This document shows, in pieces, positions 1 through 7,260 of a stretch of 64,000 nucleotides of DNA. Position 1 is the stretch's first letter; every line of letters begins with the position of its first letter. The stretch spans positions 558,001 to 622,000 of the forward strand of contig NZ_JBELNZ010000002.1 of the NCBI RefSeq assembly GCF_040227235.1, read 5' to 3'. A program made the position numbers and the translations under genes. The notes under the pieces were generated by a model that ran no database searches, was not told the origin of the DNA, and saw nothing but the letters and a program-made list of their open reading frames with translations. The DNA is from Parafrigoribacterium_A soli (GTDB taxonomy: Bacteria; Actinomycetota; Actinomycetes; Actinomycetales; Microbacteriaceae).

Positions 1-2
1 AC

Positions 3-206
3 GGCACCACCTGGACCGAACACCGCACCCCGCTCACCGGTGAAGTCGCCGCAGCACGGACACCTCGACACCTTGCCGCCGTGATCGAGCCGGAGCAGCC
101 CGTCGCCGAGGAACGGCCGCGCGTTCCCGTGATCGTGATCGTTCTGCTCGCCACGCTCACCACAGCCAACACGGTGCTGTTGTCGATGCTGGCATCCGGT
201 CGTTAG
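3..206 (+). CDS. C-terminal fragment of a membrane protein (cut by window start)
   Basis: An open frame runs from the window edge to a TAG at 204-206 and gives about 67 residues. The first 45 are polar and charged. They are followed by one hydrophobic stretch (VPVIVIVLLATL and onward) that could cross the membrane once, ending close to the stop. The N-terminus and start codon lie outside the window, so neither family nor function can be given. A DarT-like gene follows 59 bp downstream on the same strand. Confidence 0.5.
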   Translation, partial: GTTWTEHRTPLTGEVAAARTPRHLAAVIEPEQPVAEERPRVPVIVIVLLATLTTANTVLLSMLASGR

Positions 207-265
207 GGCCGCTCGCAGCCCTGCGATGGTCACCCCGGGAGTCCCGCGCAACGTAAGGTCTTAAG

Positions 266-1072
266 GTGACCGAAGAATGCATCCACGGACTCGATATCGA
301 CCGCTGTGACATCTGCAGCCCGAAGGCGAAACCCGCTCCCGTGGCCGCGACCACCGCTCGCACGCGAGCGCCTCGAGCTTCCACCGCCGGCACAGTGTCC
401 CGCCGCCGGGAGGCGCCGACAGCCAAGCACAAACCCGTCATCCTCGCCGAGCAGCGCGTGCACCACCTGACCCACATCGACAATCTCATCGGCATCCTGG
501 TCGACGGTGCGCTTCATGCGGATGCCGACGCGGCCTGGCAGGGTCGCCCCGAGGTCGACATCTCCTCCCCCGATACCCGCGACGCCAGGCGCAGCACGCA
601 CATCGCCGGCACCGGACACACCGTCGCAGACTACGTGCCCTTCTTTCTCTCCCCCGACGCGACGATCTGGGAGGGCATGCTCGCGCGAACGCCGGATCCC
701 CGGCTGGCTCCGCGCGCTCGGGCGCTGCCGGCATCCGAATTCATCATGCTTGTCACGACGATCAAGCAGCTCGTGACCGCCGACGGCCCGTACCCGGTCG
801 TCGCCGACGGTGATGCCGGGGATGCGCGCACCCGCTTCGCCACGACGAAAGAAGACTCGGAGCAGCTGCTTCGCCGCCTACTCGGCTCCGATGACGGTGT
901 GCTGCTGCGCTCCGAACTGCTCGTGGCAGAGCCGGTGCCGTTCGAGCGGGTGAGCCTCATCGGCGTCGCGAATGAGCGGGCTCGAGCCGACGTCCGAGCG
1001 CTCCTCGCGGGATCGGCGCATCAGCCGCGGGTCGCGGTGCATCCACCCTGGTTCGCTCTCGCCACCGCGTGA
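266..1072 (+). CDS. DarT-like (DUF4433) ADP-ribosyltransferase domain protein
   Basis: The 268-aa protein starts at GTG 266 after an AGG-rich leader. Residues 3-17 carry a CIHGLDIDRCDIC metal-binding-like motif. From about residue 65 it matches the DarT pattern: HLTHIDNL, then ADYVPFFLSP at about 117, and a late SELLVAEPVPFERV where DarT places its catalytic glutamate. DarT enzymes use NAD to ADP-ribosylate thymidine in single-stranded DNA and are normally paired with the macrodomain antitoxin DarG. No macrodomain gene lies on either side here. The family call rests on motif pattern alone. Whether it is active, and on DNA or another target, is open. Confidence 0.7.
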   Translation: MTEECIHGLDIDRCDICSPKAKPAPVAATTARTRAPRASTAGTVSRRREAPTAKHKPVILAEQRVHHLTHIDNLIGILVDGALHADADAAWQGRPEVDISSPDTRDARRSTHIAGTGHTVADYVPFFLSPDATIWEGMLARTPDPRLAPRARALPASEFIMLVTTIKQLVTADGPYPVVADGDAGDARTRFATTKEDSEQLLRRLLGSDDGVLLRSELLVAEPVPFERVSLIGVANERARADVRALLAGSAHQPRVAVHPPWFALATA

Positions 1073-1088
1073 GGCTGGCGGCTGCGCG

Positions 1089-1790
1089 TCAGGCGACCGA
1101 CGCGACCTCGCTGTAGCTCGCCGTCACGAGTATCGGTAAGTGGTCTGAGGTGCCGCGTGGCAGGGTCTTCACGCTGTCGATCGTGAGTCCGATCGAGGTG
1201 GCCAGGTCGAAGTGGCCGCGAAAGAACTTGTATCTCGTGTAGGTGCGGCTGTCGCTCAGGGTGAGGTTATAGCCCGAGTCCGCCATCCGCTCGTTCAGGT
1301 GGTTCTGGAAGATCGGGTAGTTGTAGTCGCCCACCATGAGGGTCGGCAGCCCCGGGCCGAGCACGCGCAGTTGCTCGTGCGCCGCCGTGATCTGCTTGCG
1401 CCGCAGGGAGTTGAGCGCCGTGAGCGGAGCGGCATGGAACGAAGCGATCACGAGTTCGCGATCGGCCTCCAGGTCGCGCATCCGGGTGCCGATGAGGCGC
1501 TCGTGCGCTGGCCTCAGCACGCGGTCATGCAGCGACTTCTTGAGTTCGAACGTCTGCGTGTTCATGGCCGCAAAGCGATCGTCGCGATAGTAGAGCGCGA
1601 GGCCGAGCCGATTGCGCATGGTCGAATCAGCGAGCCTCAGCGCCCCGACCGTCGTGGGAAGGGCCACCGTGTCGGCCTCCTGCAGGCACAACACGTCTGG
1701 CTCGAACTTTTCAGTTATGGCGAGGAGTTCACTGCTGGCCCGGTTCTTACGAAGGTTGTAGCTGATGACCCGCACTGTGTATTGCCTCAC
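1089..1790 (-). CDS. Endonuclease/exonuclease/phosphatase (EEP) family protein
   Basis: The 233-aa protein has the EEP superfamily order: ISYNLRK at the N-terminus, LQEAD near residue 37 (metal-binding Glu), GDYNYP near 154 and SDHLPI near the C-terminus (catalytic Asp-His). Family members are Mg-dependent phosphodiesterases acting on nucleic acids or phospholipids. No signal peptide is seen, so it is probably cytoplasmic. The longest frame starts at GTG 1790. An internal GTG at 1775 has a better spaced GAGG upstream and may be the true start. The substrate cannot be inferred from the neighbours. Confidence 0.75.
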   Translation of the reverse strand: MRQYTVRVISYNLRKNRASSELLAITEKFEPDVLCLQEADTVALPTTVGALRLADSTMRNRLGLALYYRDDRFAAMNTQTFELKKSLHDRVLRPAHERLIGTRMRDLEADRELVIASFHAAPLTALNSLRRKQITAAHEQLRVLGPGLPTLMVGDYNYPIFQNHLNERMADSGYNLTLSDSRTYTRYKFFRGHFDLATSIGLTIDSVKTLPRGTSDHLPILVTASYSEVASVA

Positions 1791-1897
1791 ATTCGTTGAG
1801 CTGCGTCACCAGCCTAGGCCGCAAAACTTGGTGCGCGCCTAACAGCCACCTCCATGTCGGCTGAATGCCCGCTGGTGGGACGGCAGGCGTGGTCGCG

Positions 1898-2815
1898 CTA
1901 GCGCAGCGGTGGCGTCGCGAGCCTCGCGAGCACGGCAGCGGCAAAGCGCGCCTCGGATGCGGGGGCCGTATGCACGAAATAAGCGGGTTCGAACAACTCG
2001 GCCTCGAGCAGCGCCGGCCCATCATCCGTCTCGACGAGGTCGAGTCGCGCGTACAGTGGCACGGCATCGTCCGCCGCGATTCCTCGCTCGAGGAAGATCG
2101 AGGAGATGGCGGCCATCGCGCCATCGGCGAGTTGCCGTTCGGCGGGGGTGGCCTGCGCGGGCTCGATCGATTCCGTGTAGACGCCGCCGAGGAGGTTGCC
2201 GCCGACATCGAGAATCGGCCCCTTGACGAGGGCGTGAGAGAACATGCCGTCGAAGTACACGAGCGCGCGCTCGCCCACGGTCGACACGCTCTCCACCGCA
2301 GGTTGCACCATGGCTGTCTTGCCGATCCCGATGATGTGCCGCGCAAGCTCGGCAGCGCGCGGATCGTCCCGCTCGAACAGGCCGGTGTTGCGCGATCCGG
2401 CCGACACGGTCGGCTTCACCACCACCCGCGGGGAGTCCACCGCTGAGAGCGCGCCGGCCACCTCATCCGCGCTGGTGCAGAACTGCGAGTCCACGACTCG
2501 AACTCCGCGCCCCTCGAGTTCGGCCAGGTAACGCTTGTCGAGGTTCCACCGGATGACCTCGGGCAGGTTCAGTAGGCGCGTCGCGGCGGACGCGCGGTCG
2601 AGCCAGTCGAGGAACTGCTGCGGGTGTTCCGCGTAGTCCCACGGGCTGCGCATGATCGCGAGGTCGAAGCTCGACCAGTCGACGTCGGTGTCGCGCCACG
2701 ACGGAACGTGCACGTCGATGCCGTGCGAACGCAGCGCCGCGCGCAAGGGTTCGAGGTCGCGATCATCCTGCCCGACGAACTCGGGATCCGTGCTGACGAG
2801 GGCGAGGCTGGGCAT
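1898..2815 (-). CDS. ATP-grasp domain protein (DcsG/RimK-like)
   Basis: The 305-aa protein begins MPSLALVST at 2815. The frame stays open further upstream, but that part overlaps the divergent cupin gene and is rejected. The N-terminal half has the vDWSSFDLAIMRSPWDY pattern of the DcsG-like ATP-grasp group. The centre carries VVVKPTVSAGSRNTG (ATP-binding lysine region), and the C-terminus has LYARLDLVETDDGP then LLEAELFEP (Mg-binding Asp/Glu). Such enzymes join a carboxylate to an amine or thiol through an acyl-phosphate. The substrates here are unknown. The divergent cupin shares the intergenic region. Confidence 0.75.
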   Translation of the reverse strand: MPSLALVSTDPEFVGQDDRDLEPLRAALRSHGIDVHVPSWRDTDVDWSSFDLAIMRSPWDYAEHPQQFLDWLDRASAATRLLNLPEVIRWNLDKRYLAELEGRGVRVVDSQFCTSADEVAGALSAVDSPRVVVKPTVSAGSRNTGLFERDDPRAAELARHIIGIGKTAMVQPAVESVSTVGERALVYFDGMFSHALVKGPILDVGGNLLGGVYTESIEPAQATPAERQLADGAMAAISSIFLERGIAADDAVPLYARLDLVETDDGPALLEAELFEPAYFVHTAPASEARFAAAVLARLATPPLR

Positions 2816-2884
2816 GGTCTCGAGGCTAACAGTCGCGCGCGGCGTGATCTGCAGCCCTCGCAGGGCTAGCTTTAGGGTATGGAC

Positions 2885-3211
2885 ATGCCCCTCTCCGAAG
2901 CCGCACTGACGGTGCGCGAAAACCTGTTCGAGCTTGCACCGATCAGCGAGGGCAAGCTCGGCCACTACACCGTGCTCGCTGCGCCTGGCGTGCGCGTGAT
3001 CGTGCTCGCCTTCGAATCCGGATGGGTGCTCAGGGAACACATCGCGCCCAAGCAGCTGCTGCTTCAGGCGCTCGACGGCCGCCTCGTGATCACCGCGGCC
3101 GGCACGCAAACCACGCTCGTTCCGGGTGGCCTCATGCGACTCGACGAGGGACTGCCGCACGCGGTGGAGGCGCTCGAAGACTCGCGCCTCATGCTCACGC
3201 TGCTGGGCTGA
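2885..3211 (+). CDS. Small cupin-domain protein
   Basis: This is a single-domain protein of 108 aa with cupin beta-barrel spacing: REHIAPKQLLLQALDGRLVI around residues 43-62, then LVPGGLMRLDEGLPHAVEAL. It has the typical small-cupin histidines but not a full metal triad. An in-frame ATG also exists at 2879. The ATG at 2885 is preferred because AGGG at 2874-2877 then sits at a normal ribosome-binding distance. It is divergent from the ATP-grasp gene and convergent with lgt across a REP-like repeat. Function unknown, possibly ligand sensing. Confidence 0.7.
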   Translation: MPLSEAALTVRENLFELAPISEGKLGHYTVLAAPGVRVIVLAFESGWVLREHIAPKQLLLQALDGRLVITAAGTQTTLVPGGLMRLDEGLPHAVEALEDSRLMLTLLG

Positions 3212-3240
3212 GCGCCGCGTTCCCTGAGCCGCGGCGTCCC

Positions 3241-3275
3241 CTGAGCGTGTCGAAGGGGCGCTTCGACAAGCTCAG
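3241..3275. repeat. REP-like inverted repeat at convergent gene ends
   Basis: CTGAGCGTGTCGAAG (3241-3255) pairs with CTTCGACAAGCTCAG (3261-3275) with one mismatch around a 5-nt loop. It lies between the convergent ends of the cupin and lgt genes and could act as a bidirectional terminator. Related copies lie at 28884, 40901, 49642 and 54371. Confidence 0.75.
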
Positions 3276-3285
3276 CGACCGAACG

Positions 3286-4245
3286 CTACTTCTTGGCGAC
3301 CTCCGCCGCGACGGCGTCGTCGCGGAAGTCATCCTCGGTGAAGACCTCGTCCGTCGTGTCCTTCGGGCTCGGCACGCGCCCCGGCGCGTACGGCGAGGGC
3401 TCGAGACCGGGGTGCCTGCGCGACTGTACGACGAAGATCACGATGCCGAGGATGATCGCAGCGAACGAGGCCCAGTCGTTGGCCGGGATGCCGAGGAAGC
3501 CGTCGCTCGTCGGGTCGATGCGAATCGCCTCGAGCCAACTGCGGCCGAGCCCGTACCAGATGAGGTAGATCGCGAAGGCCTTGCCCCAGTGCAGTCGCAC
3601 CTTGCGCTCGATGAGCAGGATGATGCCCACGCCGATGAGGTTCCAGATGATCTCGTAGAGGAACAGCGGGTGGAACAGCGTGCCATCCGCGAGCCCCGCG
3701 GGGAACTTCGGGTTGGTCGACTCGATCTGGAGGCCCCAGGGCAGCGAGGTGGGAAGGCCGAAGAGCTCGTGGTTGAACCAGTTGCCGAAGCGGCCGAGCG
3801 CCTGCGCGACGAGCATCGCCGGCGCGAGAGCATCCGCAAAGGTCCAGAAGCGGATGCCGGTCATGCGGCAGCCGATGTACGCACCCACCGCTCCACCCAG
3901 CAGCGAGCCGTAGAGCGCGTTACCCCCGTCCCAGATGGCGACCGTGTTCCAGAGGTTCGCGCCGGGGTAGAAGTAGTCGCCCACGTGGGTGAGCACGTGG
4001 TAGATGCGCGCGCCGATGATGCCGATCGGCACCGCCCAGAGCGCGATGTCGATGACGATTCCGGGCTCCGCGCCACGATTCGTGAGCCTGCGTGAGGTGA
4101 TCATGGCGGCGGCGAAGATGCCGACGAGGATGCAGATGGCGTAGGTGTGCACCACGAGCGGGCCGATCTGGAACTGCGCGAAGGCGGGATCCGGGCTGGG
4201 GATGCTCAACGGCAGGTGCAGCAGCGGGTTCAGCGAAAAGCTCAT
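3286..4245 (-). CDS. lgt: Prolipoprotein diacylglyceryl transferase
   Basis: Lgt attaches diacylglycerol from phosphatidylglycerol to the lipobox cysteine of prelipoproteins at the membrane. The 319-aa protein has about seven hydrophobic segments and the Lgt signature LGRFGNWFNHELFG near residue 140, with the conserved H and YGLGRSWLEA-type Arg region near the C-terminal third. A hydrophilic tail of about 45 residues follows the last helix and is common in actinobacteria. Start MSFSLNPLL at 4245 is chosen over an upstream ATG at 4275 that adds a non-conserved decapeptide. The predicted lipoproteins at 52407 and 54423 are plausible clients. Confidence 0.95.
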   Translation of the reverse strand: MSFSLNPLLHLPLSIPSPDPAFAQFQIGPLVVHTYAICILVGIFAAAMITSRRLTNRGAEPGIVIDIALWAVPIGIIGARIYHVLTHVGDYFYPGANLWNTVAIWDGGNALYGSLLGGAVGAYIGCRMTGIRFWTFADALAPAMLVAQALGRFGNWFNHELFGLPTSLPWGLQIESTNPKFPAGLADGTLFHPLFLYEIIWNLIGVGIILLIERKVRLHWGKAFAIYLIWYGLGRSWLEAIRIDPTSDGFLGIPANDWASFAAIILGIVIFVVQSRRHPGLEPSPYAPGRVPSPKDTTDEVFTEDDFRDDAVAAEVAKK

Positions 4246-4357
4246 CGCGATAGTGTCCTCGGCTCGAGTGCTCACGGGGGTGGGGCCCGAAGACCATTAT
4301 GCGGTGCCTGCCGCGTCTTTCCAGAATCCTCCTGCCCGAGACCGGCTCGCGAGTGCG

Positions 4358-5011
4358 CTACCTGGCGAGCAGTGTGGCCGCCACGGACAGGTCGGCCACG
4401 AGGAGATCGAACGCCTCATCGAACTCGGGCCTGTCGTGTAGGCGCACAACGGCAGACGGATGCGCGGTGAGCAGTACGCGCGCCCGCCCGAGCCGGTGCG
4501 CCTCGCCGTCGAGCAGGTGGCCGCGGTCCTGCCCGACGCGCACGGGCCGGCCGAGCACCGCACGACCGGCCGTCGCACCGAGGCAGACCACCACATCCGG
4601 CTTCACCGCGGCCAGCTCCGCGCGCAGCCACGGGGCGCAGGCCTCGATGTGAGCCACGGCCGGGTTCTTGTGCATGCGCCGCTTGCCGCGCTCCTCGAAG
4701 CGGAAGTGCTTCACCGCGTTCGTGAGATAGACCTCGCCACGATCGATTCCCGCCGCGTCGAGCGCGTCATCCAGCAGCCGACCCGCCGGGCCGACGAAGG
4801 GCGCGCCCTCGCGGTCCTCGCGGTCGCCGGGTTGCTCGCCCACGAGCATCAGGCGAGCGGATGCCGACCCGGTCGAGAAGACGACCTGCGTCGCGCCAGC
4901 CCACAGTTCGCATCCGCGGCAGGCGGGGGCCGCGCGGCGCAGCGCCCGCACTCCCCCGCCGTCCGGGACCCAGCGCTCCGCGCCCGGCCGATCGACATCG
5001 TGCGCACTCAC
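4358..5011 (-). CDS. UdgX-type uracil-DNA glycosylase (suicide-like, Fe-S)
   Basis: The 217-aa protein belongs to the family-4-like uracil-DNA glycosylases: CRGCELW (Fe-S cysteines), VGEQPGDREDREGAPFVGPAG, and a late LLTAHPSAVVR. It also has the insertion GKRRMHKNP near residue 108, matching the KRRIH loop that defines UdgX. In mycobacterial UdgX the loop histidine bonds covalently to the abasic sugar after uracil excision. Start is GTG 5011, overlapping the stop of the upstream alcohol dehydrogenase by 4 bp, so the two are probably translationally coupled. The UdgX call depends on the loop, which is intact, with M in place of I. Confidence 0.85.
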   Translation of the reverse strand: MSAHDVDRPGAERWVPDGGGVRALRRAAPACRGCELWAGATQVVFSTGSASARLMLVGEQPGDREDREGAPFVGPAGRLLDDALDAAGIDRGEVYLTNAVKHFRFEERGKRRMHKNPAVAHIEACAPWLRAELAAVKPDVVVCLGATAGRAVLGRPVRVGQDRGHLLDGEAHRLGRARVLLTAHPSAVVRLHDRPEFDEAFDLLVADLSVAATLLAR

Positions 5012-6198
5012 GGCGTGAGCACGACCTTAATGCAGCCGTCCTCCTTCTTCTGGAACAGCTCGTACATGCGCGGCGCCTCCTCGAGCGGTACGCGATGGGT
5101 CACGAGGTCGAGCACTCCGAGCGGGTCCCCCGGGTATTCGACCAGCGGAAGCAGGTCGTCGATCCAGCTCTTGACGTTGCACTGCCCCATGCGCACGGTG
5201 ATCTGCTTGTCGAACATGTCCTTCAACGGCATGGGATCGGCTTCTCCGCCGTAGACGCCGGCGAGCGAGACCGTGCCCCCGCGGCGCACGAGGTCGATGC
5301 TGCTGAGCACCGCCGTCATCCGGTCGATGCCGGCCGTGTTCATGGCGGCGCGAGCCAGCGGATCCGGCAGGAGTCCGACGGCCGCCTGCCCCACTGCGGC
5401 GAGCGTGGAACCGTGGCCGGCACCGCCGTGCGCTTCCATGCCCACGGAGTCGACCACCGCATCCGGACCGCGGCCGATGGTGCGCTCGCGCAACTGCGGG
5501 ATCACGTCGTCCGTGAGGTCGTAGGTGAGAACGCCGTGACGCTCGGCCATTGCCCGCCGCTCGGGCACCGGTTCGACCGCGAGCACCTCGTATCCGAGGT
5601 GCACACCGATGCGCGAGACGAACTGCCCGACCGGGCCGAGCCCGAAGACCGCGAGCGTGCCACCATCCGGAACGTTCGCGTACTGCACGGCCTGCCACGC
5701 CGTCGGCAGGATGTCACTGAGGAACAGGTAGCGGTCGTCCGGAAGGTCGTGTGCCACCGGAATCGTGTTGTAGTCGGCGAGTGGAACTCGAAGCAGTTCT
5801 GCCTGTCCACCGGGCACCTGGCCGTACAGCTTTGTGTATCCGAAGAGCGCTGCACCGTTGCCGTATTCGCGCACCTGAGTCGTCTCGCACTGCGATTGGA
5901 GCCCACGCACGCACATGTAGCAGACGCCACAGGCGATGTTGAAGGGCATCACCACACGGTCGCCGGCCTTCACGCGAGTGACCGAGGCGCCAACCTCCTC
6001 GACGATGCCCATGGACTCGTGGCCGAGGATGTCGCCCCGGTCGATGAACGGACCGAATAGCTCGTAGAGATGCAGGTCCGAACCGCAGATGGCGGTCGAG
6101 GTGATCCGCACGATGGCGTCGGTCGGTTCGAGGATGCGCGGATCGGGGACGGTCTCGACCGAGACGGATCGCTTTGCCTGCCAGGTCAGTGCTCGCAT
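5008..6198 (-). CDS. Zinc-dependent alcohol dehydrogenase family protein
   Basis: The 396-aa medium-chain dehydrogenase has catalytic-zinc residues in AICGSDLHLYE and LGHESMG, structural-zinc cysteines in CGVCYMCVRGLQSQC, and the nucleotide-binding GLGPVGQF near residue 185. A long loop rich in Gly/Ala (about 240-290) resembles the glutathione-independent formaldehyde dehydrogenase-like subgroup. Start MRALTWQAK at 6198 has GGTGGAGAA upstream; the longer frame to 6306 lacks conservation and a ribosome site. It is the first gene of a two-gene unit with the UdgX gene. The substrate alcohol or aldehyde is not determinable from sequence. Confidence 0.88.
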   Translation of the reverse strand: MRALTWQAKRSVSVETVPDPRILEPTDAIVRITSTAICGSDLHLYELFGPFIDRGDILGHESMGIVEEVGASVTRVKAGDRVVMPFNIACGVCYMCVRGLQSQCETTQVREYGNGAALFGYTKLYGQVPGGQAELLRVPLADYNTIPVAHDLPDDRYLFLSDILPTAWQAVQYANVPDGGTLAVFGLGPVGQFVSRIGVHLGYEVLAVEPVPERRAMAERHGVLTYDLTDDVIPQLRERTIGRGPDAVVDSVGMEAHGGAGHGSTLAAVGQAAVGLLPDPLARAAMNTAGIDRMTAVLSSIDLVRRGGTVSLAGVYGGEADPMPLKDMFDKQITVRMGQCNVKSWIDDLLPLVEYPGDPLGVLDLVTHRVPLEEAPRMYELFQKKEDGCIKVVLTP

Positions 6199-6339
6199 GG
6201 GTTTCTCCACCCTGTCTTCTGTGCAGACGGTGGTGTCTACCGTTTCAGGTCTAATTGGCTGCGGGCGGCGAAGAAAAGGGGTTGCGCTTGGCGCTTGCGT
6301 CTGCACGGGGACGCCGATGATGCGGCGCCCCGTCGCGGC

Positions 6340-6729
6340 TCAGCCCTCCTGCGGAGCGGTGCCCGCTTCGGCTTCCGCGGCCTGGGCCGCAGCGATCGCG
6401 GCGTCGACATCCAGCGCCTTCAACTGGGCAACGAGGTCTTCAAGCGCCGCCGGCGGCAGCGCGCCCGACTGACGGAAGACCGGAACGCCCTTCTTGAAGG
6501 CCATGAGGGTGGGGATCGAGGTGATCTGCGCGGCTGCTGCGAGCTGCTGCTGGTCCTCGGTGTCGATCTTGCCGTGAACGATGTCGCCGTTGGTCTCGCT
6601 CGACTGTTCAAACACCGGTGCGAACTGCTTGCACGGGCCGCACCAGTCCGCCCAGAAGTCGAGCAGCACGATCTCGTTGTCGGTGATCGTCTTGTCGAGA
6701 GTGTCGCTGGTCACGGTAACGGTAGGCAT
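6340..6729 (-). CDS. Thioredoxin
   Basis: This is a cytoplasmic disulfide reductase of 129 aa with the active site DFWADWCGPCKQF at about residues 25-37 and the cis-proline motif ITSIPTLMAF. It is about 20 residues longer than classical thioredoxins because of an Ala/Glu-rich tail (AAIAAAQAAEAEAGTA). AGGAGGCACC directly precedes the ATG. No thioredoxin reductase gene is adjacent, so it may be a secondary thioredoxin rather than the main TrxA. Confidence 0.92.
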   Translation of the reverse strand: MPTVTVTSDTLDKTITDNEIVLLDFWADWCGPCKQFAPVFEQSSETNGDIVHGKIDTEDQQQLAAAAQITSIPTLMAFKKGVPVFRQSGALPPAALEDLVAQLKALDVDAAIAAAQAAEAEAGTAPQEG

Positions 6730-6870
6730 GGTGCCTCCTCATGGGTATCGGTGATGCTTCGTCGTTCCTTCGTTCCATTCAACACGCAGCACCGAGGCGA
6801 TGCTCCCCGGAGACACTCAGCTTCGGCCCGCACCGACCGCATCCGCCTCAGCGGGCGCGGCTTAAAGTGA

Positions 6871-6907
6871 AATCGCCGGCCGGGTCCTCGGGACCCGACC
6901 GGCGATT
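6871..6907. terminator. 17-bp stem-loop, terminator-like
   Basis: AATCGCCGGCCGGGTCC (6871-6887) pairs with 6891-6907 with one mismatch around a TCG loop. On the minus strand it is followed by ATTTCACTTT. It lies between divergent genes, so it cannot be the terminator of either. It may end a transcript from the neighbouring RNA-like region if that is read on the minus strand, or insulate the two promoters. Confidence 0.5.
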
Positions 6908-6953
6908 GAAGATGATGCAGGGCGACGGTGACCAGTTGGCCGTTTTCTTATGT

Positions 6954-7018
6954 ATCGGATCACCCCCGCGATCCGATTCCGGACTTGCTGTCCCCGTCGT
7001 CCCTAGCCCCCCGGCTAG
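6954..7018 (+). ncRNA. Candidate 6C-like small RNA (two C-loop hairpins)
   Basis: Hairpin 1 has perfect 8-bp arms ATCGGATC/GATCCGAT (6954-6961, 6970-6977) with loop ACCCCCGC. Hairpin 2 has arms CTAGCC/GGCTAG (7003-7018) around CCCC, making six consecutive C. The actinobacterial 6C RNA is defined by two stem-loops with C-rich loops. The match here is structural only, and the first loop has five C rather than six. Strand is assigned by the C-rich side. A third G/C hairpin at 7058-7073 may belong to the same transcript or end it. Confidence 0.42.
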
Positions 7019-7260
7019 TGCATATTTAGAAGATAGTCGGCGTGTACACAATGTGCTGCCCCCAATAGGGGGCGCCCCCACGCGGGTGTCAGCTTTATGG
7101 GGGACACCGGGGTACAGAATTGGCCCACTTTTCGACCCTGAAATATACCCCCCAGCAGCACCGATCTCGAGCGCTCGACGGGCGGATTTTCGACGCAATT
7201 CGGAAGGCGCCGGGCGCACCTGCATGGCCCCTCCATCCCAGCAATCTAGGATGATTGACC

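Larger units (their letters stand above)
6730..7260. other. 531-bp divergent intergenic region, hairpin-rich, no protein gene supported
   Basis: The region separates the divergent thioredoxin and PabC-like genes. It holds a 17-bp hairpin (6871-6907), two C-loop hairpins (6954-6977, 7003-7018), a GCCCCC-AATA-GGGGGC hairpin (7058-7073) and an AT-richer stretch (7020-7160). A minus-strand frame of 125 codons spans part of it but has no recognisable domain or ribosome site and is not called. Confidence 0.6.

Noticed and set aside
266..1790. DarTG toxin-antitoxin pair with the EEP gene as antitoxin
   Set aside because: The neighbouring protein has EEP motifs, not a macrodomain, and it is on the opposite strand.
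6848..7225. 125-codon minus-strand frame in the thioredoxin-PabC gap
   Set aside because: No recognisable domain, no ribosome site, and the sequence is dominated by hairpins; treated as intergenic.
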